From NCBI GenBank assembly GCA_963971305.1, contig OZ020307.1:199501-263500 (forward strand): DNA of 64,000 nt, written 5' to 3'. The DNA comes from Arcuatula senhousia. Lineage: Eukaryota > Mollusca > Bivalvia > Mytilida > Mytilidae. Positions 1 to 12,708 of the stretch are shown here, piece after piece. Numbering within the stretch: position 1 is the first letter of the stretch; every line of letters begins with the position of its first letter. The notes below the pieces were generated by a model. The model searched no databases and was not told where the DNA came from. It saw only the letters and a program-made list of their open reading frames with translations. The translations under genes were made by a program, and so were the position numbers.

Positions 1-92
1 TTACGGTTAAAAAATTGAGGTTAAGGTTACTTTTTAACCTTAACCTTAACCTTAACCTTTAACCGCGGAGAGGGTTAGGGTATTTTTACTAC

Positions 93-111
93 CTTGCAAC
101 TCAGTTGCAAG
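93..111. repeat. 19 bp palindrome of the satellite (representative copy)
   Basis: CTTGCAACTCAGTTGCAAG is a perfect palindrome with 9 bp arms around one base. It occurs twice per satellite unit in all arrays and in every variant type, always followed on the minus-oriented reading by GGTAGTA(T/A)AAATACCCTAACCC. Conservation exceeds that of its flanks between unit types. It could be a binding site for a dimeric protein or a cruciform; the function is unknown. Confidence 0.8.
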
Positions 112-950
112 TTTTTATGGAATAATCTGTAAGTTTATATTACGACTTAATAATACTCGCATCACATAAATCTTCAATTTAACAGATAATTACTAGGGTT
201 AGGGTTAGGTTAGGGTTAAGGTTAGGGCTAGGATCTCATTTAATAAAGTCTAAGTTTGAAACATACTTACCCCGTTCTTTGACTACTGTTTAAACATGAT
301 ATTTAGACATCTGTGGTCTATTACCAAGAATGTGTGAAAGTTTCATCAAGATCCATTGACTGGTATAGAAGTACTTGCAGATGGAGCCTTGTCATCCAAT
401 CACATCATCATGGCCCATTCCCACCACTCCTCTTTTCCACATCATTATCACGTCATATTATCATTTCTGCGCAACTTTGCCCGTAAGTAAAAGTATGCGC
501 GTGGACTTGTTTTTTTGTTTTTTTTTTTTGGAATTTAGCTTCTGATTTTTTCCTTCCTTTTGCCCTTTCTCTTTCTTTCCTTTTTTGTTTCTTCCCTTTT
601 TCGGAGATTCATGGTACACCTAACTCGAAAACGACACATCTCAGAAAGTTGCGGTTTTTTGCATCGGATTACCCGTTAAAAAATACTGCCCCTACGGGGC
701 GGATTTTTAAATTTCGTGACGATTGGAGTACGGGAACATGCCAAAATGAGCAACAATGGATGTCTGCAAAGTTGTCAAAATGGCAATCGTAACCCCAACC
801 CTCCCAAAACAATTTTTTTCGAGTTTTTCATCCAAAAACTTAATACGAATCACTAATCGGTTTTCTTCTTCGACCCTTCTGTTTCTCAATAAAAAAAGTC
901 TTGAAAGAATAGCGAAAAACACGTTTTTCAAAGAAAAAATGAAGTTAGGG

Positions 951-997
951 TTAAGGTTAAGGTTAAGGTTACTTTTTAACCTTAACCTTAACCTTAA
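951..997. repeat. TTAAGG/CCTTAA fold-back hairpin (representative copy)
   Basis: Three and a half TTAAGG repeats (951-971) are followed after 5 bases by an exact reverse complement (977-997), giving a 21 bp perfect stem. A related block with one shorter arm lies ~180 bp away in each unit. TTAAGG is a one-base-per-repeat variant of the telomere repeat TTAGGG. Both strands of the block can form hairpins. Confidence 0.8.
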
Positions 998-3900
998 CCT
1001 TTAACCGCGGAGAGGGTTAGGGTATTTATACTACCTTGCAACTCAGTTGCAAGTTTTTATGTGACCAACTTTAAGTTTTCATTTTAACTTAACGATATAA
1101 ACTGTTTATTTTCCACGGTTACGGTTAAAAAATTGAGGTTAAGGTTACTTTTTAACCTTAACCTTAACCTTAACCTTTAACCGCGGAGAGGGTTAGGGTA
1201 TTTTTACTACCTTGCAACTCAGTTGCAAGTTTTTATGGAATAATCTGTAAGTTTATATTACGACTTAATAATACTCGCATCACATAAATCTTCAATTTAA
1301 CAGATAATTACTAGGGTTAGGGTTAGGTTAGGGTTAAGGTTAGGGCTAGGATCTCATTTAATAAAGTCTAAGTATGAAACATACTTACCCCGTTCTTTGA
1401 CTACTGTTTAAACATGATATTTAGACATCTGTGGTCTATTACCAAGAATGTGTGAAAGTTTCATCAAGATCCATTGACTGGTATAGAAGTACTTGCAGAT
1501 GGAGCCTTGTCATCCAATCACATCATCATGGCCCATTCCCACCACTCCTCTTTTCCACATCATTATCACGTCATATTATCATTTCTGCGCAACTTTGCCC
1601 GTAAGTAAAAGTATGCGCGTGGACTTGTTTTTTTTTTTTTTTTGGAATTTAGCTTCTGATTTTTTCCTTCCTTTTGCCCTTTCTCTTTCTTTCCTTTTTT
1701 GTTTCTTCCCTTTTTCGGAGATTCATGGTACACCTAACTCGAAAACGACACATCTCAGAAAGTTGCGGTTTTTTTGCATCGGATTACCCGTTAAAAAATA
1801 CTGCCCCTACGGGGCGGATTTTTAAATTTCGTGACGATTGGAGTACGGGAACATGCCAAAATGAGCAACAATGGATGTCTGCAAAGTTGTCAAAATGGCA
1901 ATCGTAACCCCAACCCTCCCAAAACAATTTTTTTCGAGTTTTTCATCCAAAAACTTAATACGAATCACTAATCGGTTTTCTTCTTCGACCCTTCTGTTTC
2001 TCAATAAAAAAAGTCTTGAAAGAATAGCGAAAAACACGTTTTTCAAAGAAAAAATGAAGTTAGGGTTAAGGTTAAGGTTAAGGTTACTTTTTAACCTTAA
2101 CCTTAACCTTAACCTTTAACCGCGGAGAGGGTTAGGGTATTTATACTACCTTGCAACTCAGTTGCAAGTTTTTATGTGACCAACTTTAAGTTTTCATTTT
2201 AACTTAACGATATAAACTGTTTATTTTCCACGGTTACGGTTAAAAAATTGAGGTTAAGGTTACTTTTTAACCTTAACCTTAACCTTAACCTTTAACCGCG
2301 GAGAGGGTTAGGGTATTTTTACTACCTTGCAACTCAGTTGCAAGTTTTTATGGAATAATCTGTAAGTTTATATTACGACTTAATAATACTCGCATCACAT
2401 AAATCTTCAATTTAACAGATAATTACTAGGGTTAGGGTTAGGTTAGGGTTAAGGTTAGGGCTAGGATCTCATTTAATAAAGTCTAAGTTTGAAACATACT
2501 TACCCCGTTCTTTGACTACTGTTTAAACATGATATTTAGACATCTGTGGTCTATTACCAAGAATGTGTGAAAGTTTCATCAAGATCCATTGACTGGTATA
2601 GAAGTACTTGCAGATGGAGCCTTGTCATCCAATCACATCATCATGGCCCATTCCCACCACTCCTCTTTTCCACATCATTATCACGTCATATTATCATTTC
2701 TGCGCAACTTTGCCCGTAAGTAAAAGTATGCGCGTGGACTTGTTTTTTTGTTGTTTTTTTTTGGAATTTAGCTTCTGATTTTTTCCTTCCTTTTGCCCTT
2801 TCTCTTTCTTTCCTTTTTTGTTTCTTCCCTTTTTCGGAGATTCATGGTACACCTAACTCGAAAACGACACATCTCAGAAAGTTGCGGTTTTTTGCATGGG
2901 ATTACCCGTTAAAAAATACTGCCCCTACGGGGCGGATTTTTAAATTTCGTGACGATTGGAGTACGGGAACATGCCAAAATGAGCAACAATGGATGTCTGC
3001 AAAGTTGTCAAAATGGCAATCGTAACCCCAACCCTCCCAAAACAATTTTTTTCGAGTTTTTCATCCAAAAACTTAATACGAATCACTAATCGGTTTTCTT
3101 CTTCGACCCTTCTGTTTCTCAATAAAAAAAGTCTTGAAAGAATAGCGAAAAACACGTTTTTCAAAGAAAAAATGAAGTTAGGGTTAAGGTTAAGGTTAAG
3201 GTTACTTTTTAACCTTAACCTTAACCTTAACCTTTAACCGCGGAGAGGGTTAGGGTATTTATACTACCTTGCAACTCAGTTGCAAGTTTTTATGTGACCA
3301 ACTTTAAGTTTTCATTTTAACTTAACGATATAAACTGTTTATTTTCCACGGTTACGGTTAAAAAATTGAGGTTAAGGTTACTTTTTAACCTTAACCTTAA
3401 CCTTAACCTTTAACCGCGGAGAGGGTTAGGGTATTTTTACTACCTTGCAACTCAGTTGCAAGTTTTTATGGAATAATCTGTAAGTTTATATTACGACTTA
3501 ATAATACTCGCATCACATAAATCTTCAATTTAACAGATAATTACTAGGGTTAGGGTTAGGTTAGGGTTAAGGTTAGGGCTAGGATCTCATTTAATAAAGT
3601 CTAAGTATGAAACATACTTACCCCGTTCTTTGACTACTGTTTAAACATGATATTTAGACATCTGTGGTCTATTACCAAGAATGTGTGAAAGTTTCATCAA
3701 GATCCATTGACTGGTATAGAAGTACTTGCAGATGGAGCCTTGTCATCCAATCACATCATCATGGCCCATTCCCACCACTCCTCTTTTCCACATCATTATC
3801 ACGTCATATTATCATTTCTGCGCAACTTTGCCCGTAAGTAAAAGTATGCGCGTGGACTTGTTTTTTGTTTTTTTTTTTTTGGAATTTAGCTTCTGATTTT

Positions 3901-4391
3901 TTCCTTCCTTTTGCCCTTTCTCTTTCTTTCCTTTTTTGTTTCTTCCCTTTTTCGGAGATTCATGGTACACCTAACTCGAAAACGACACATCTCAGAAAGT
4001 TGCGGTTTTTTGCATCGGATTACCCGTTAAAAAATACTGCCCCTACGGGGCGGATTTTTAAATTTCGTGACGATTGGAGTACGGGAACATGCCAAAATGA
4101 GCAACAATGGATGTGTGCAAAGTTGTCAAAATGGCAATCGTAACCCCAATTGAAGATTTATGTGATGCGAGTATTATTAAGTCGTAATATAAACTTACAG
4201 ATTATTCCATAAAAACTTGCAACTGAGTTGCAAGGTAGTAAAAATACCCTAACCCTCTCCGCGGTTAAAGGTTAAGGTTAAGGTTAAGGTTAAAAAGTAA
4301 CCTTAACCTCAATTTTTTAACCGTAACCGTGGAAAATAAACAGTTTATATCGTTAAGTTATAATGAAAACTTAGAGTTGGTCACATAAAAA

Positions 4392-4422
4392 CTTGCAACT
4401 GAGTTGCAAGGTAGTATAAATA
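4392..4422 (+). promoter_or_regulatory. Palindrome plus TATAAATA module (representative copy)
   Basis: The 19 bp palindrome (4392-4410) is followed 4 bases later by TATAAATA (4415-4422) and then by CCCTAACCCTCTCCGCGG. The arrangement recurs once per unit with TATAAATA and once with TAAAAATA. A TATA-like box placed next to a strong palindrome and just before telomeric sequence resembles a core promoter. No transcript evidence is available, so this is a candidate only. Confidence 0.3.
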
Positions 4423-5872
4423 CCCTAACCCTCTCCGCGGTTTCAAGGTTAAGGTTAAGGTTAAGGTTAAAAAGTAACCTTAACCTTAACCTTAACCCTA
4501 ACTTCATTTTTTCTTTGAAAAACGTGTTTTTCGCTATTTTTTAAAGATTTTTTTTATTGAGAAACAGAAGGGTCGAAGAAGAAAACCGATTAGTGATTCG
4601 TATTAAGTTTTTGGATGAAAAACTCGAAAAAAATTGTTTTGGGACGGGTGGGGTTACGATTGCCATTTTGACAACTTTGCACACATCCATTGTTGCTCAT
4701 TTTGGCATGTTCCCGTACTCCAATCGTCACGAAATTTAAAAATCCGCCCCATAGGGGCAGTATTTTTTAACGGGTAATCCGATGCAAAAAACCGCAAGTT
4801 TCTGAGATGTGTCGTTTTCGAGTTAGGTGTACCATGAACCTGCGAAAAAGGGAAAAATCAAAAATGGAAAGAAAGAGAAAGGGCAAAAGGAAGGAAAAAA
4901 TCAGAAGCTAAATTCCCCCCCCAAAAAAAAAAACAAAAAAAAAACAAGTCCACGCGCATACTTTTACTTACGGGCAAAGTTGCGCAGAAATGATAATATG
5001 ACGTGATGATGATGTGAAAAAGAGGAGTGTTGGGAATGGGCCATGATGATGTGATTGGATGACAAGGCTCCATCTGCAATTACTTCTATACCAGTCAATG
5101 GATCTTGATGAAACTTTCACACATTCTTGGTGATATACCACAGATGTCTAAATATCATGTTTAAACAGCAGTCAAAGAACGGGGTAAGTATGTTTCAAAC
5201 TTAGACTTTATTAAATGAGATTCTAACCCTAACCCTAACCCTAACCTAACCCCAACCCTAGTAATTATCTGTTAAATTGAAGATTTATGTGATGCTACTA
5301 TTATTAAGTCGTAATATAAACTTACATTTTATCCCATATAAACTTGCAACTGAGTTGCAAGGTAGTATAAATACCCTAACCCTCTCCACGGTTAAAGGTT
5401 AAGGTTAAGGTTAAGGTTAAAAAGTAACCTTAACCTCAAATTTTTAACCGTAACCGTGGAAAATAAACAGTTTATATCGTTAAGTTATAATGAAAACTTA
5501 GAGTTGGTCACATAAAAACTTGCAACTGAGTTGCAAGGTAGTATAAATACCCTAACCCTCTCCGCGGTTTCAAGGTTAAGGTTAAGGTTAAGGTTAAAAA
5601 GTAACCTTAACCTTAACCTTAACCCTAACTTCATTTTTTCTTTGAAAAACGTGTTTTTCGCTATTTTTTAAAGATTTTTTTTATTGAGAAACAGAAGGGT
5701 CGAAGAAGAAAACCGATTAGTGATTCGTATTAAGTTTTTGGATGAAAAACTCGAAAAAAATTGTTTTGGGACGGGTGGGGTTACGATTGCCATTTTGACA
5801 ACTTTGCACACATCCATTGTTGCTCATTTTGGCATGTTCCCGTACTCCAATCGTCACGAAATTTAAAAATCC

Positions 5873-5885
5873 GCCCCGTAGGGGC
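5873..5885. repeat. GCCCC-loop-GGGGC hairpin of the satellite (representative copy)
   Basis: GCCCCGTAGGGGC forms a 5 bp stem with a 3-base loop. It is present in every unit. The loop varies (GTA, ATA, GTG-type) while the stem is kept. A related module in the 35-46 kb repeat family has GGCCC-GTA-GGGCC at 42010-42022 and GGCCC-ATA-GGGCC at 45007-45019, so one stem pair has changed on both sides together. Confidence 0.65.
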
Positions 5886-8800
5886 AGTATTTTTTAACGG
5901 GTAATCCGATGCAAAAAACCGCAAGTTTCTGAGATGTGTCGTTTTCGAGTTAGGTGTACCATGAACCTGCGAAAAAGGGAAAAATCAAAAATGGAAAGAA
6001 AGAGAAAGGGCAAAAGGAAGGAAAAAATCAGAAGCTAAATTCCCCCCAAAAAAAACAAAAAAAAAAAAACAAGTCCACGCGCATACTTTTACTTACGGGC
6101 AAAGTTGCGCAGAAATGATAATATGACGTGATGATGATGTGAAAAAGAGGAGTGTTGGGAATGGGCCATGATGATGTGATTGGATGACAAGGCTCCATCT
6201 GCAATTACTTCTATACCAGTCAATGGATCTTGATGAAACTTTCACACATTCTTGGTGATATACCACAGATGTCTAAATATCATGTTTAAACAGCAGTCAA
6301 AGAACGGGGTAAGTATGTTTCAAACTTAGACTTTATTAAATGAGATTCTAACCCTAACCCTAACCCTAACCTAACCCCAACCCTAGTAATTATCTGTTAA
6401 ATTGAAGATTTATGTGATGCTACTATTATTAAGTCGTAATATAAACTTACATTTTATCCCATATAAACTTGCAACTGAGTTGCAAGGTAGTATAAATACC
6501 CTAACCCTCTCCACGGTTAAAGGTTAAGGTTAAGGTTAAGGTTAAAAAGTAACCTTAACCTCAAATTTTTAACCGTAACCGTGGAAAATAAACAGTTTAT
6601 ATCGTTAAGTTATAATGAAAACTTAGAGTTGGTCACATAAAAACTTGCAACTGAGTTGCAAGGTAGTATAAATACCCTAACCCTCTCCGCGGTTTCAAGG
6701 TTAAGGTTAAGGTTAAGGTTAAAAAGTAACCTTAACCTTAACCTTAACCCTAACTTCATTTTTTCTTTGAAAAACGTGTTTTTCGCTATTTTTTAAAGAT
6801 TTTTTTTATTGAGAAACAGAAGGGTCGAAGAAGAAAACCGATTAGTGATTCGTATTAAGTTTTTGGATGAAAAACTCGAAAAAAATTGTTTTGGGACGGG
6901 TGGGGTTACGATTGCCATTTTGACAACTTTGCACACATCCATTGTTGCTCATTTTGGCATGTTCCCGTACTCCAATCGTCACGAAATTTAAAAATCCGCC
7001 CCGTAGGGGCAGTATTTTTTAACGGGTAATCCGATGCAAAAAACCGCAACTTTCTGAGATGTGTCGTTTTCGAGTTAGGTGTACCATGAATCTCCGAAAA
7101 AGGGAAGAAACAAAAAAGGAAAGAAAGAGAAAGGGCAAAAGGAAGGAAAAAATCAGAAGCTAAATTCCAAAAAAAAAAAACAAAAAAACAAGTCCACGCG
7201 CATACTTTTACTTACGGGCAAAGTTGCGCAGAAATGATAATATGACGTGATAATGATGTGGAAAAGAGGAGTGGTGGGAATGGGCCATGATGATGTGATT
7301 GGATGACAAGGCTCCATCTGCAAGTACTTCTATACCAGTCAATGGATCTTGATGAAACTTTCACACATTCTTGGTAATAGACCACAGATGTCTAAATATC
7401 ATGTTTAAACAGTAGTCAAAGAACGGGGTAAGTATGTTTCATACTTAGACTTTATTAAATGAGATCCTAGCCCTAACCTTAACCCTAACCTAACCCTAAC
7501 CCTAGTAATTATCTGTTAAATTGAAGATTTATGTGATGCGAGTATTATTAAGTCGTAATATAAACTTACAGATTATTCCATAAAAACTTGCAACTGAGTT
7601 GCAAGGTAGTAAAAATACCCTAACCCTCTCCGCGGTTAAAGGTTAAGGTTAAGGTTAAGGTTAAAAAGTAACCTTAACCTCAATTTTTTAACCGTAACCG
7701 TGGAAAATAAACAGTTTATATCGTTAAGTTAAAATGAAAACTTAAAGTTGGTCACATAAAAACTTGCAACTGAGTTGCAAGGTAGTATAAATACCCTAAC
7801 CCTCTCCGCGGTTAAAGGTTAAGGTTAAGGTTAAGGTTAAAAAGTAACCTTAACCTTAACCTTAACCCTAACTTCATTTTTTCTTTGAAAAACGTGTTTT
7901 TCGCTATTCTTTCAAGACTTTTTTTATTGAGAAACAGAAGGGTCGAAGAAGAAAACCGATTAGTGATTCGTATTAAGTTTTTGGATGAAAAACTCGAAAA
8001 AAATTGTTTTGGGAGGGTTGGGGTTACGATTGCCATTTTGACAACTTTGCAGACATCCATTGTTGCTCATTTTGGCATGTTCCCGTACTCCAATCGTCAC
8101 GAAATTTAAAAATCCGCCCCGTAGGGGCAGTATTTTTTAACGGGTAATCCGATGCAAAAAACCGCAACTTTCTGAGATGTGTCGTTTTCGAGTTAGGTGT
8201 ACCATGAATCTCCGAAAAAGGGAAGAAACAAAAAAGGAAAGAAAGAGAAAGGGCAAAAGGAAGGAAAAAATCAGAAGCTAAATTCCAAAAAAAAAAAACA
8301 AAAAAACAAGTCCACGCGCATACTTTTACTTACGGGCAAAGTTGCGCAGAAATGATAATATGACGTGATAATGATGTGGAAAAGAGGAGTGGTGGGAATG
8401 GGCCATGATGATGTGATTGGATGACAAGGCTCCATCTGCAAGTACTTCTATACCAGTCAATGGATCTTGATGAAACTTTCACACATTCTTGGTAATAGAC
8501 CACAGATGTCTAAATATCATGTTTAAACAGTAGTCAAAGAACGGGGTAAGTATGTTTCAAACTTAGACTTTATTAAATGAGATCCTAGCCCTAACCTTAA
8601 CCCTAACCTAACCCTAACCCTAGTAATTATCTGTTAAATTGAAGATTTATGTGATGCGAGTATTATTAAGTCGTAATATAAACTTACAGATTATTCCATA
8701 AAAACTTGCAACTGAGTTGCAAGGTAGTAAAAATACCCTAACCCTCTCCGCGGTTAAAGGTTAAGGTTAAGGTTAAGGTTAAAAAGTAACCTTAACCTCA

Positions 8801-11800
8801 ATTTTTTAACCGTAACCGTGGAAAATAAACAGTTTATATCGTTAAGTTAAAATGAAAACTTAAAGTTGGTCACATAAAAACTTGCAACTGAGTTGCAAGG
8901 TAGTATAAATACCCTAACCCTCTCCGCGGTTAAAGGTTAAGGTTAAGGTTAAGGTTAAAAAGTAACCTTAACCTTAACCTTAACCCTAACTTCATTTTTT
9001 CTTTGAAAAACGTGTTTTTCGCTATTCTTTCAAGACTTTTTTTATTGAGAAACAGAAGGGTCGAAGAAGAAAACCGATTAGTGATTCGTATTAAGTTTTT
9101 GGATGAAAAACTCGAAAAAAAATGTTTTGGGAGGGTTGGGGTTACGATTGCCATTTTGACAACTTTGCAGACATCCATTGTTGCTCATTTTGGCATGTTC
9201 CCGTACTCCAATCGTCACGAAATTTAAAAATCCGCCCCGTAGGGGCAGTATTTTTTAACGGGTAATCCGATGCAAAAAAACCGCAACTTTCTGAGATGTG
9301 TCGTTTTCGAGTTAGGTGTACCATGAATCTCCGAAAAAGGGAAGAAACAAAAAAGGAAAGAAAGAGAAAGGGCAAAAGGAAGGAAAAAATCAGAAGCTAA
9401 ATTCCAAAAAAAAAAAAAAAAACAAGTCCACGCGCATACTTTTACTTACGGGCAAAGTTGCGCAGAAATGATAATATGACGTGATAATGATGTGGAAAAG
9501 AGGAGTGGTGGGAATGGGCCATGATGATGTGATTGGATGACAAGGCTCCATCTGCAAGTACTTCTATACCAGTCAATGGATCTTGATGAAACTTTCACAC
9601 ATTCTTGGTAATAGACCACAGATGTCTAAATATCATGTTTAAACAGTAGTCAAAGAACGGGGTAAGTATGTTTCATACTTAGACTTTATTAAATGAGATC
9701 CTAGCCCTAACCTTAACCCTAACCTAACCCTAACCCTAGTAATTATCTGTTAAATTGAAGATTTATGTGATGCGAGTATTATTAAGTCGTAATATAAACT
9801 TACAGATTATTCCATAAAAACTTGCAACTGAGTTGCAAGGTAGTAAAAATACCCTAACCCTCTCCGCGGTTAAAGGTTAAGGTTAAGGTTAAGGTTAAAA
9901 AGTAACCTTAACCTCAATTTTTTAACCGTAACCGTGGAAAATAAACAGTTTATATCGTTAAGTTAAAATGAAAACTTAAAGTTGGTCACATAAAAACTTG
10001 CAACTGAGTTGCAAGGTAGTATAAATACCCTAACCCTCCCCGCGGTTAAAGGTTAAGGTTAAGGTTAAGGTTAAAAAGTAACCTTAACCTTAACCTTAAC
10101 CCTAACTTCATTTTTTCTTTGAAAAACGTGTTTTTCGCTATTCTTTCAAGACTTTTTTTATTGAGAAACAGAAGGGTCGAAGAAGAAAACCGATTAGTGA
10201 TTCGTATTAAGTTTTTGGATGAAAAACTCGAAAAAAATTGTTTTGGGAGGGTTGGGGTTACGATTGCCATTTTGACAACTTTGCAGACATCCATTGTTGC
10301 TCATTTTGGCATGTTCCCGTACTCCAATCGTCACGAAATTTAAAAATCCGCCCCGTAGGGGCAGTATTTTTTAACGGGTAATCCGATGCAAAAAACCGCA
10401 ACTTTCTGAGATGTGTCGTTTTCGAGTTAGGTGTACCATGAATCTCCGAAAAAGGGAAGAAACAAAAAAGGAAAGAAAGAGAAAGGGCAAAAGGAAGGAA
10501 AAAATCAGAAGCTAAATTCCAAAAAAAAAAACAAAAAAACAAGTCCACGCGCATACTTTTACTTACGGGCAAAGTTGCGCAGAAATGATAATATGACGTG
10601 ATAATGATGTGGAAAAGAGGAGTGGTGGGAATGGGCCATGATGATGTGATTGGATGACAAGGCTCCATCTGCAAGTACTTCTATACCAGTCAATGGATCT
10701 TGATGAAACTTTCACACATTCTTGGTAATAGACCACAGATGTCTAAATATCATGTTTAAACAGTAGTCAAAGAACGGGGTAAGTATGTTTCAAACTTAGA
10801 CTTTATTAAATGAGATCCTAGCCCTAACCTTAACCCTAACCTAACCCTAACCCTAGTAATTATCTGTTAAATTGAAGATTTATGTGATGCGAGTATTATT
10901 AAGTCGTAATATAAACTTACAGATTATTCCATAAAAACTTGCAACTGAGTTGCAAGGTAGTAAAAATACCCTAACCCTCTCCGCGGTTAAAGGTTAAGGT
11001 TAAGGTTAAGGTTAAAAAGTAACCTTAACCTCAATTTTTTAACCGTAACCGTGGAAAATAAACAGTTTATATCGTTAAGTTAAAATGAAAACTTAAAGTT
11101 GGTCACATAAAAACTTGCAACTGAGTTGCAAGGTAGTATAAATACCCTAACCCTCTCCGCGGTTAAAGGTTAAGGTTAAGGTTAAGGTTAAAAAGTAACC
11201 TTAACCTTAACCTTAACCCTAACTTCATTTTTTCTTTGAAAAACGTGTTTTTCGCTATTCTTTCAAGACTTTTTTTATTGAGAAACAGAAGGGTCGAAGA
11301 AGAAAACCGATTAGTGATTCGTATTAAGTTTTTGGATGAAAAACTCGAAAAAAATTGTTTTGGGAGGGTTGGGGTTACGATTGCCATTTTGACAACTTTG
11401 CAGACATCCATTGTTGCTCATTTTGGCATGTTCCCGTACTCCAATCGTCACGAAATTTAAAAATCCGCCCCGTAGGGGCAGTATTTTTTAACGGGTAATC
11501 CGATGCAAAAAAACCGCAACTTTCTGAGATGTGTCGTTTTCGAGTTAGGTGTACCATGAATCTCCGAAAAAGGGAAGAAACAAAAAAGGAAAGAAAGAGA
11601 AAGGGCAAAAGGAAGGAAAAAATCAGAAGCTAAATTCCAAAAAAAAAAAAAAACAAGTCCACGCGCATACTTTTACTTACGGGCAAAGTTGCGCAGAAAT
11701 GATAATATGACGTGATAATGATGTGGAAAAGAGGAGTGGTGGGAATGGGCCATGATGATGTGATTGGATGACAAGGCTCCATCTGCAAGTACTTCTATAC

Positions 11801-11924
11801 CAGTCAATGGATCTTGATGAAACTTTCACACATTCTTGGTAATAGACCACAGATGTCTAAATATCATGTTTAAACAGTAGTCAAAGAACGGGGTAAGTAT
11901 GTTTCAAACTTAGACTTTATTAAA

Positions 11925-12708
11925 CAGTCTGGGGACCAACTTGTACAAGTCAGAATGATCAGATTCAATCTTACTTGTACAAGTCAGACTAAACAAACTA
12001 GAGTTATCTTCTCTTTATTTTTAGAAATTTCAATCTGACTTCTATGAGTAGAATATACTAGAATGTCTTTTTATCAAAGTATCTTATCCAGAGATATTCT
12101 CTATGGTTAAATTCCTTTTCTATATACTGAGATCTATTTATAAATCTTACAAAATAGTCATGGGTTTGTAATTTAGATTTTTTGTTTTTATATCATTCTT
12201 ACTTGTACAAGTCAGAATCAAAATTTTACTGCCCTCCTTTGGCAGTAAATTTCTCTACTTTGGCGGTCGTGAACACCATGGTCTTTAATTATGCTTAAAT
12301 CATTAAATAACAATTATTTATCTAGTATAAACCACATTGGTGTTCAAAACCGTGGATATAAATGACAGTCTTAGATAATTAGCTATGAAATTCTGTGATG
12401 ATAATTGAAATTTTACAGTCAATCTGCTTCCTATTCGCTCATGATTCTTTCATCCTAAACGCAGGATGTCATTGTTGACCTTGTGAAATAATTTGAATAA
12501 GATTTATTGGTTTTGAGAAATGTTATTTCAAAAACATTGAATATTGGAGCAAATTTAATAGAAACAATTCTTACTCTAACAAGTCAGATTCATTCTGACC
12601 CATAGAAGTCAGAATTGGATCTGACTCTACAGAGTAAGAAACCATAAATAGAATCTTACTGGTACAAGTAAGATCTATTCTGACTTCTACAAGTTGGTCC
12701 CCTGACTG
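11925..12708 (+). mobile_element. 784 bp non-autonomous DNA transposon (MITE-like), copy 1
   Basis: The ends are inverted repeats: the left begins CAGTCTGGGGACCAACTTG and the right, reverse-complemented, begins CAGTCAGGGGACCAACTTG. The element is flanked by TTAAA on both sides (11920-11924 and 12709-12713), and uninterrupted satellite units carry a single TTAAA at that place. This supports a TTAA- or TTAAA-type target duplication. Internally it repeats ACTTGTACAAGTCAGA-like palindromic motifs near both ends. No open frame of transposase size exists. The superfamily is uncertain: TTAA targets suggest piggyBac- or Kolobok-like elements, but the termini are not diagnostic. Confidence 0.85.

Larger units (their letters stand above)
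1..4147 (+). repeat. Subtelomeric satellite array 1 (~1.117 kb unit)
   Basis: A ~1.117 kb unit repeats head to tail; the anchor GGATCTCATTTAATAAAGTC recurs near 231, 1348, 2465 and 3583. Each unit holds a short TTAGGG tract, a conserved ~450 bp non-telomeric segment with poly-T and C/T-rich tracts, a GCCCC-TAC-GGGGC hairpin, two blocks of TTAAGG/CCTTAA repeats that can fold back, and two copies of a 19 bp palindrome. Units look almost identical. The array starts mid-unit at the window edge and its fourth unit is cut at about 4147, where orientation reverses. The 74-138 codon frames recurring in every unit lie on both strands over the same bases and resemble no known protein, so I treat them as non-coding. 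Confidence 0.95.
4148..11924 (-). repeat. Subtelomeric satellite array 2, inverted relative to array 1
   Basis: About seven units of the same satellite in reverse orientation. The first three (conserved cores near 4557, 5684 and 6809; period ~1126) are a variant called B here, marked by GCACACATCC, GGGACGGGTGG and a C-run before the poly-A. The next four (cores near 7929, 9047, 10163 and 11280; period ~1117) are variant A, marked by GCAGACATCC and GGGAGGGTTGG, like array 1. The junction with array 1 reads ACCCCAATTGAAG and shows only 1-3 bases of possible microhomology. The array ends at a TTAAA site occupied by a DNA transposon. Confidence 0.95.

Noticed and set aside
1..60. True chromosome terminus at the left edge
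   Set aside because: The window starts in the middle of a satellite unit and aligns with position ~14405 of the next macro-repeat, so it is only a cut in the array.
707..11608. Recurring 60-138 codon open frames in every satellite unit, on both strands
   Set aside because: They overlap on opposite strands, repeat only because the unit repeats, change length with poly-A and poly-T slippage, and show no protein motif. I treat them as non-coding.
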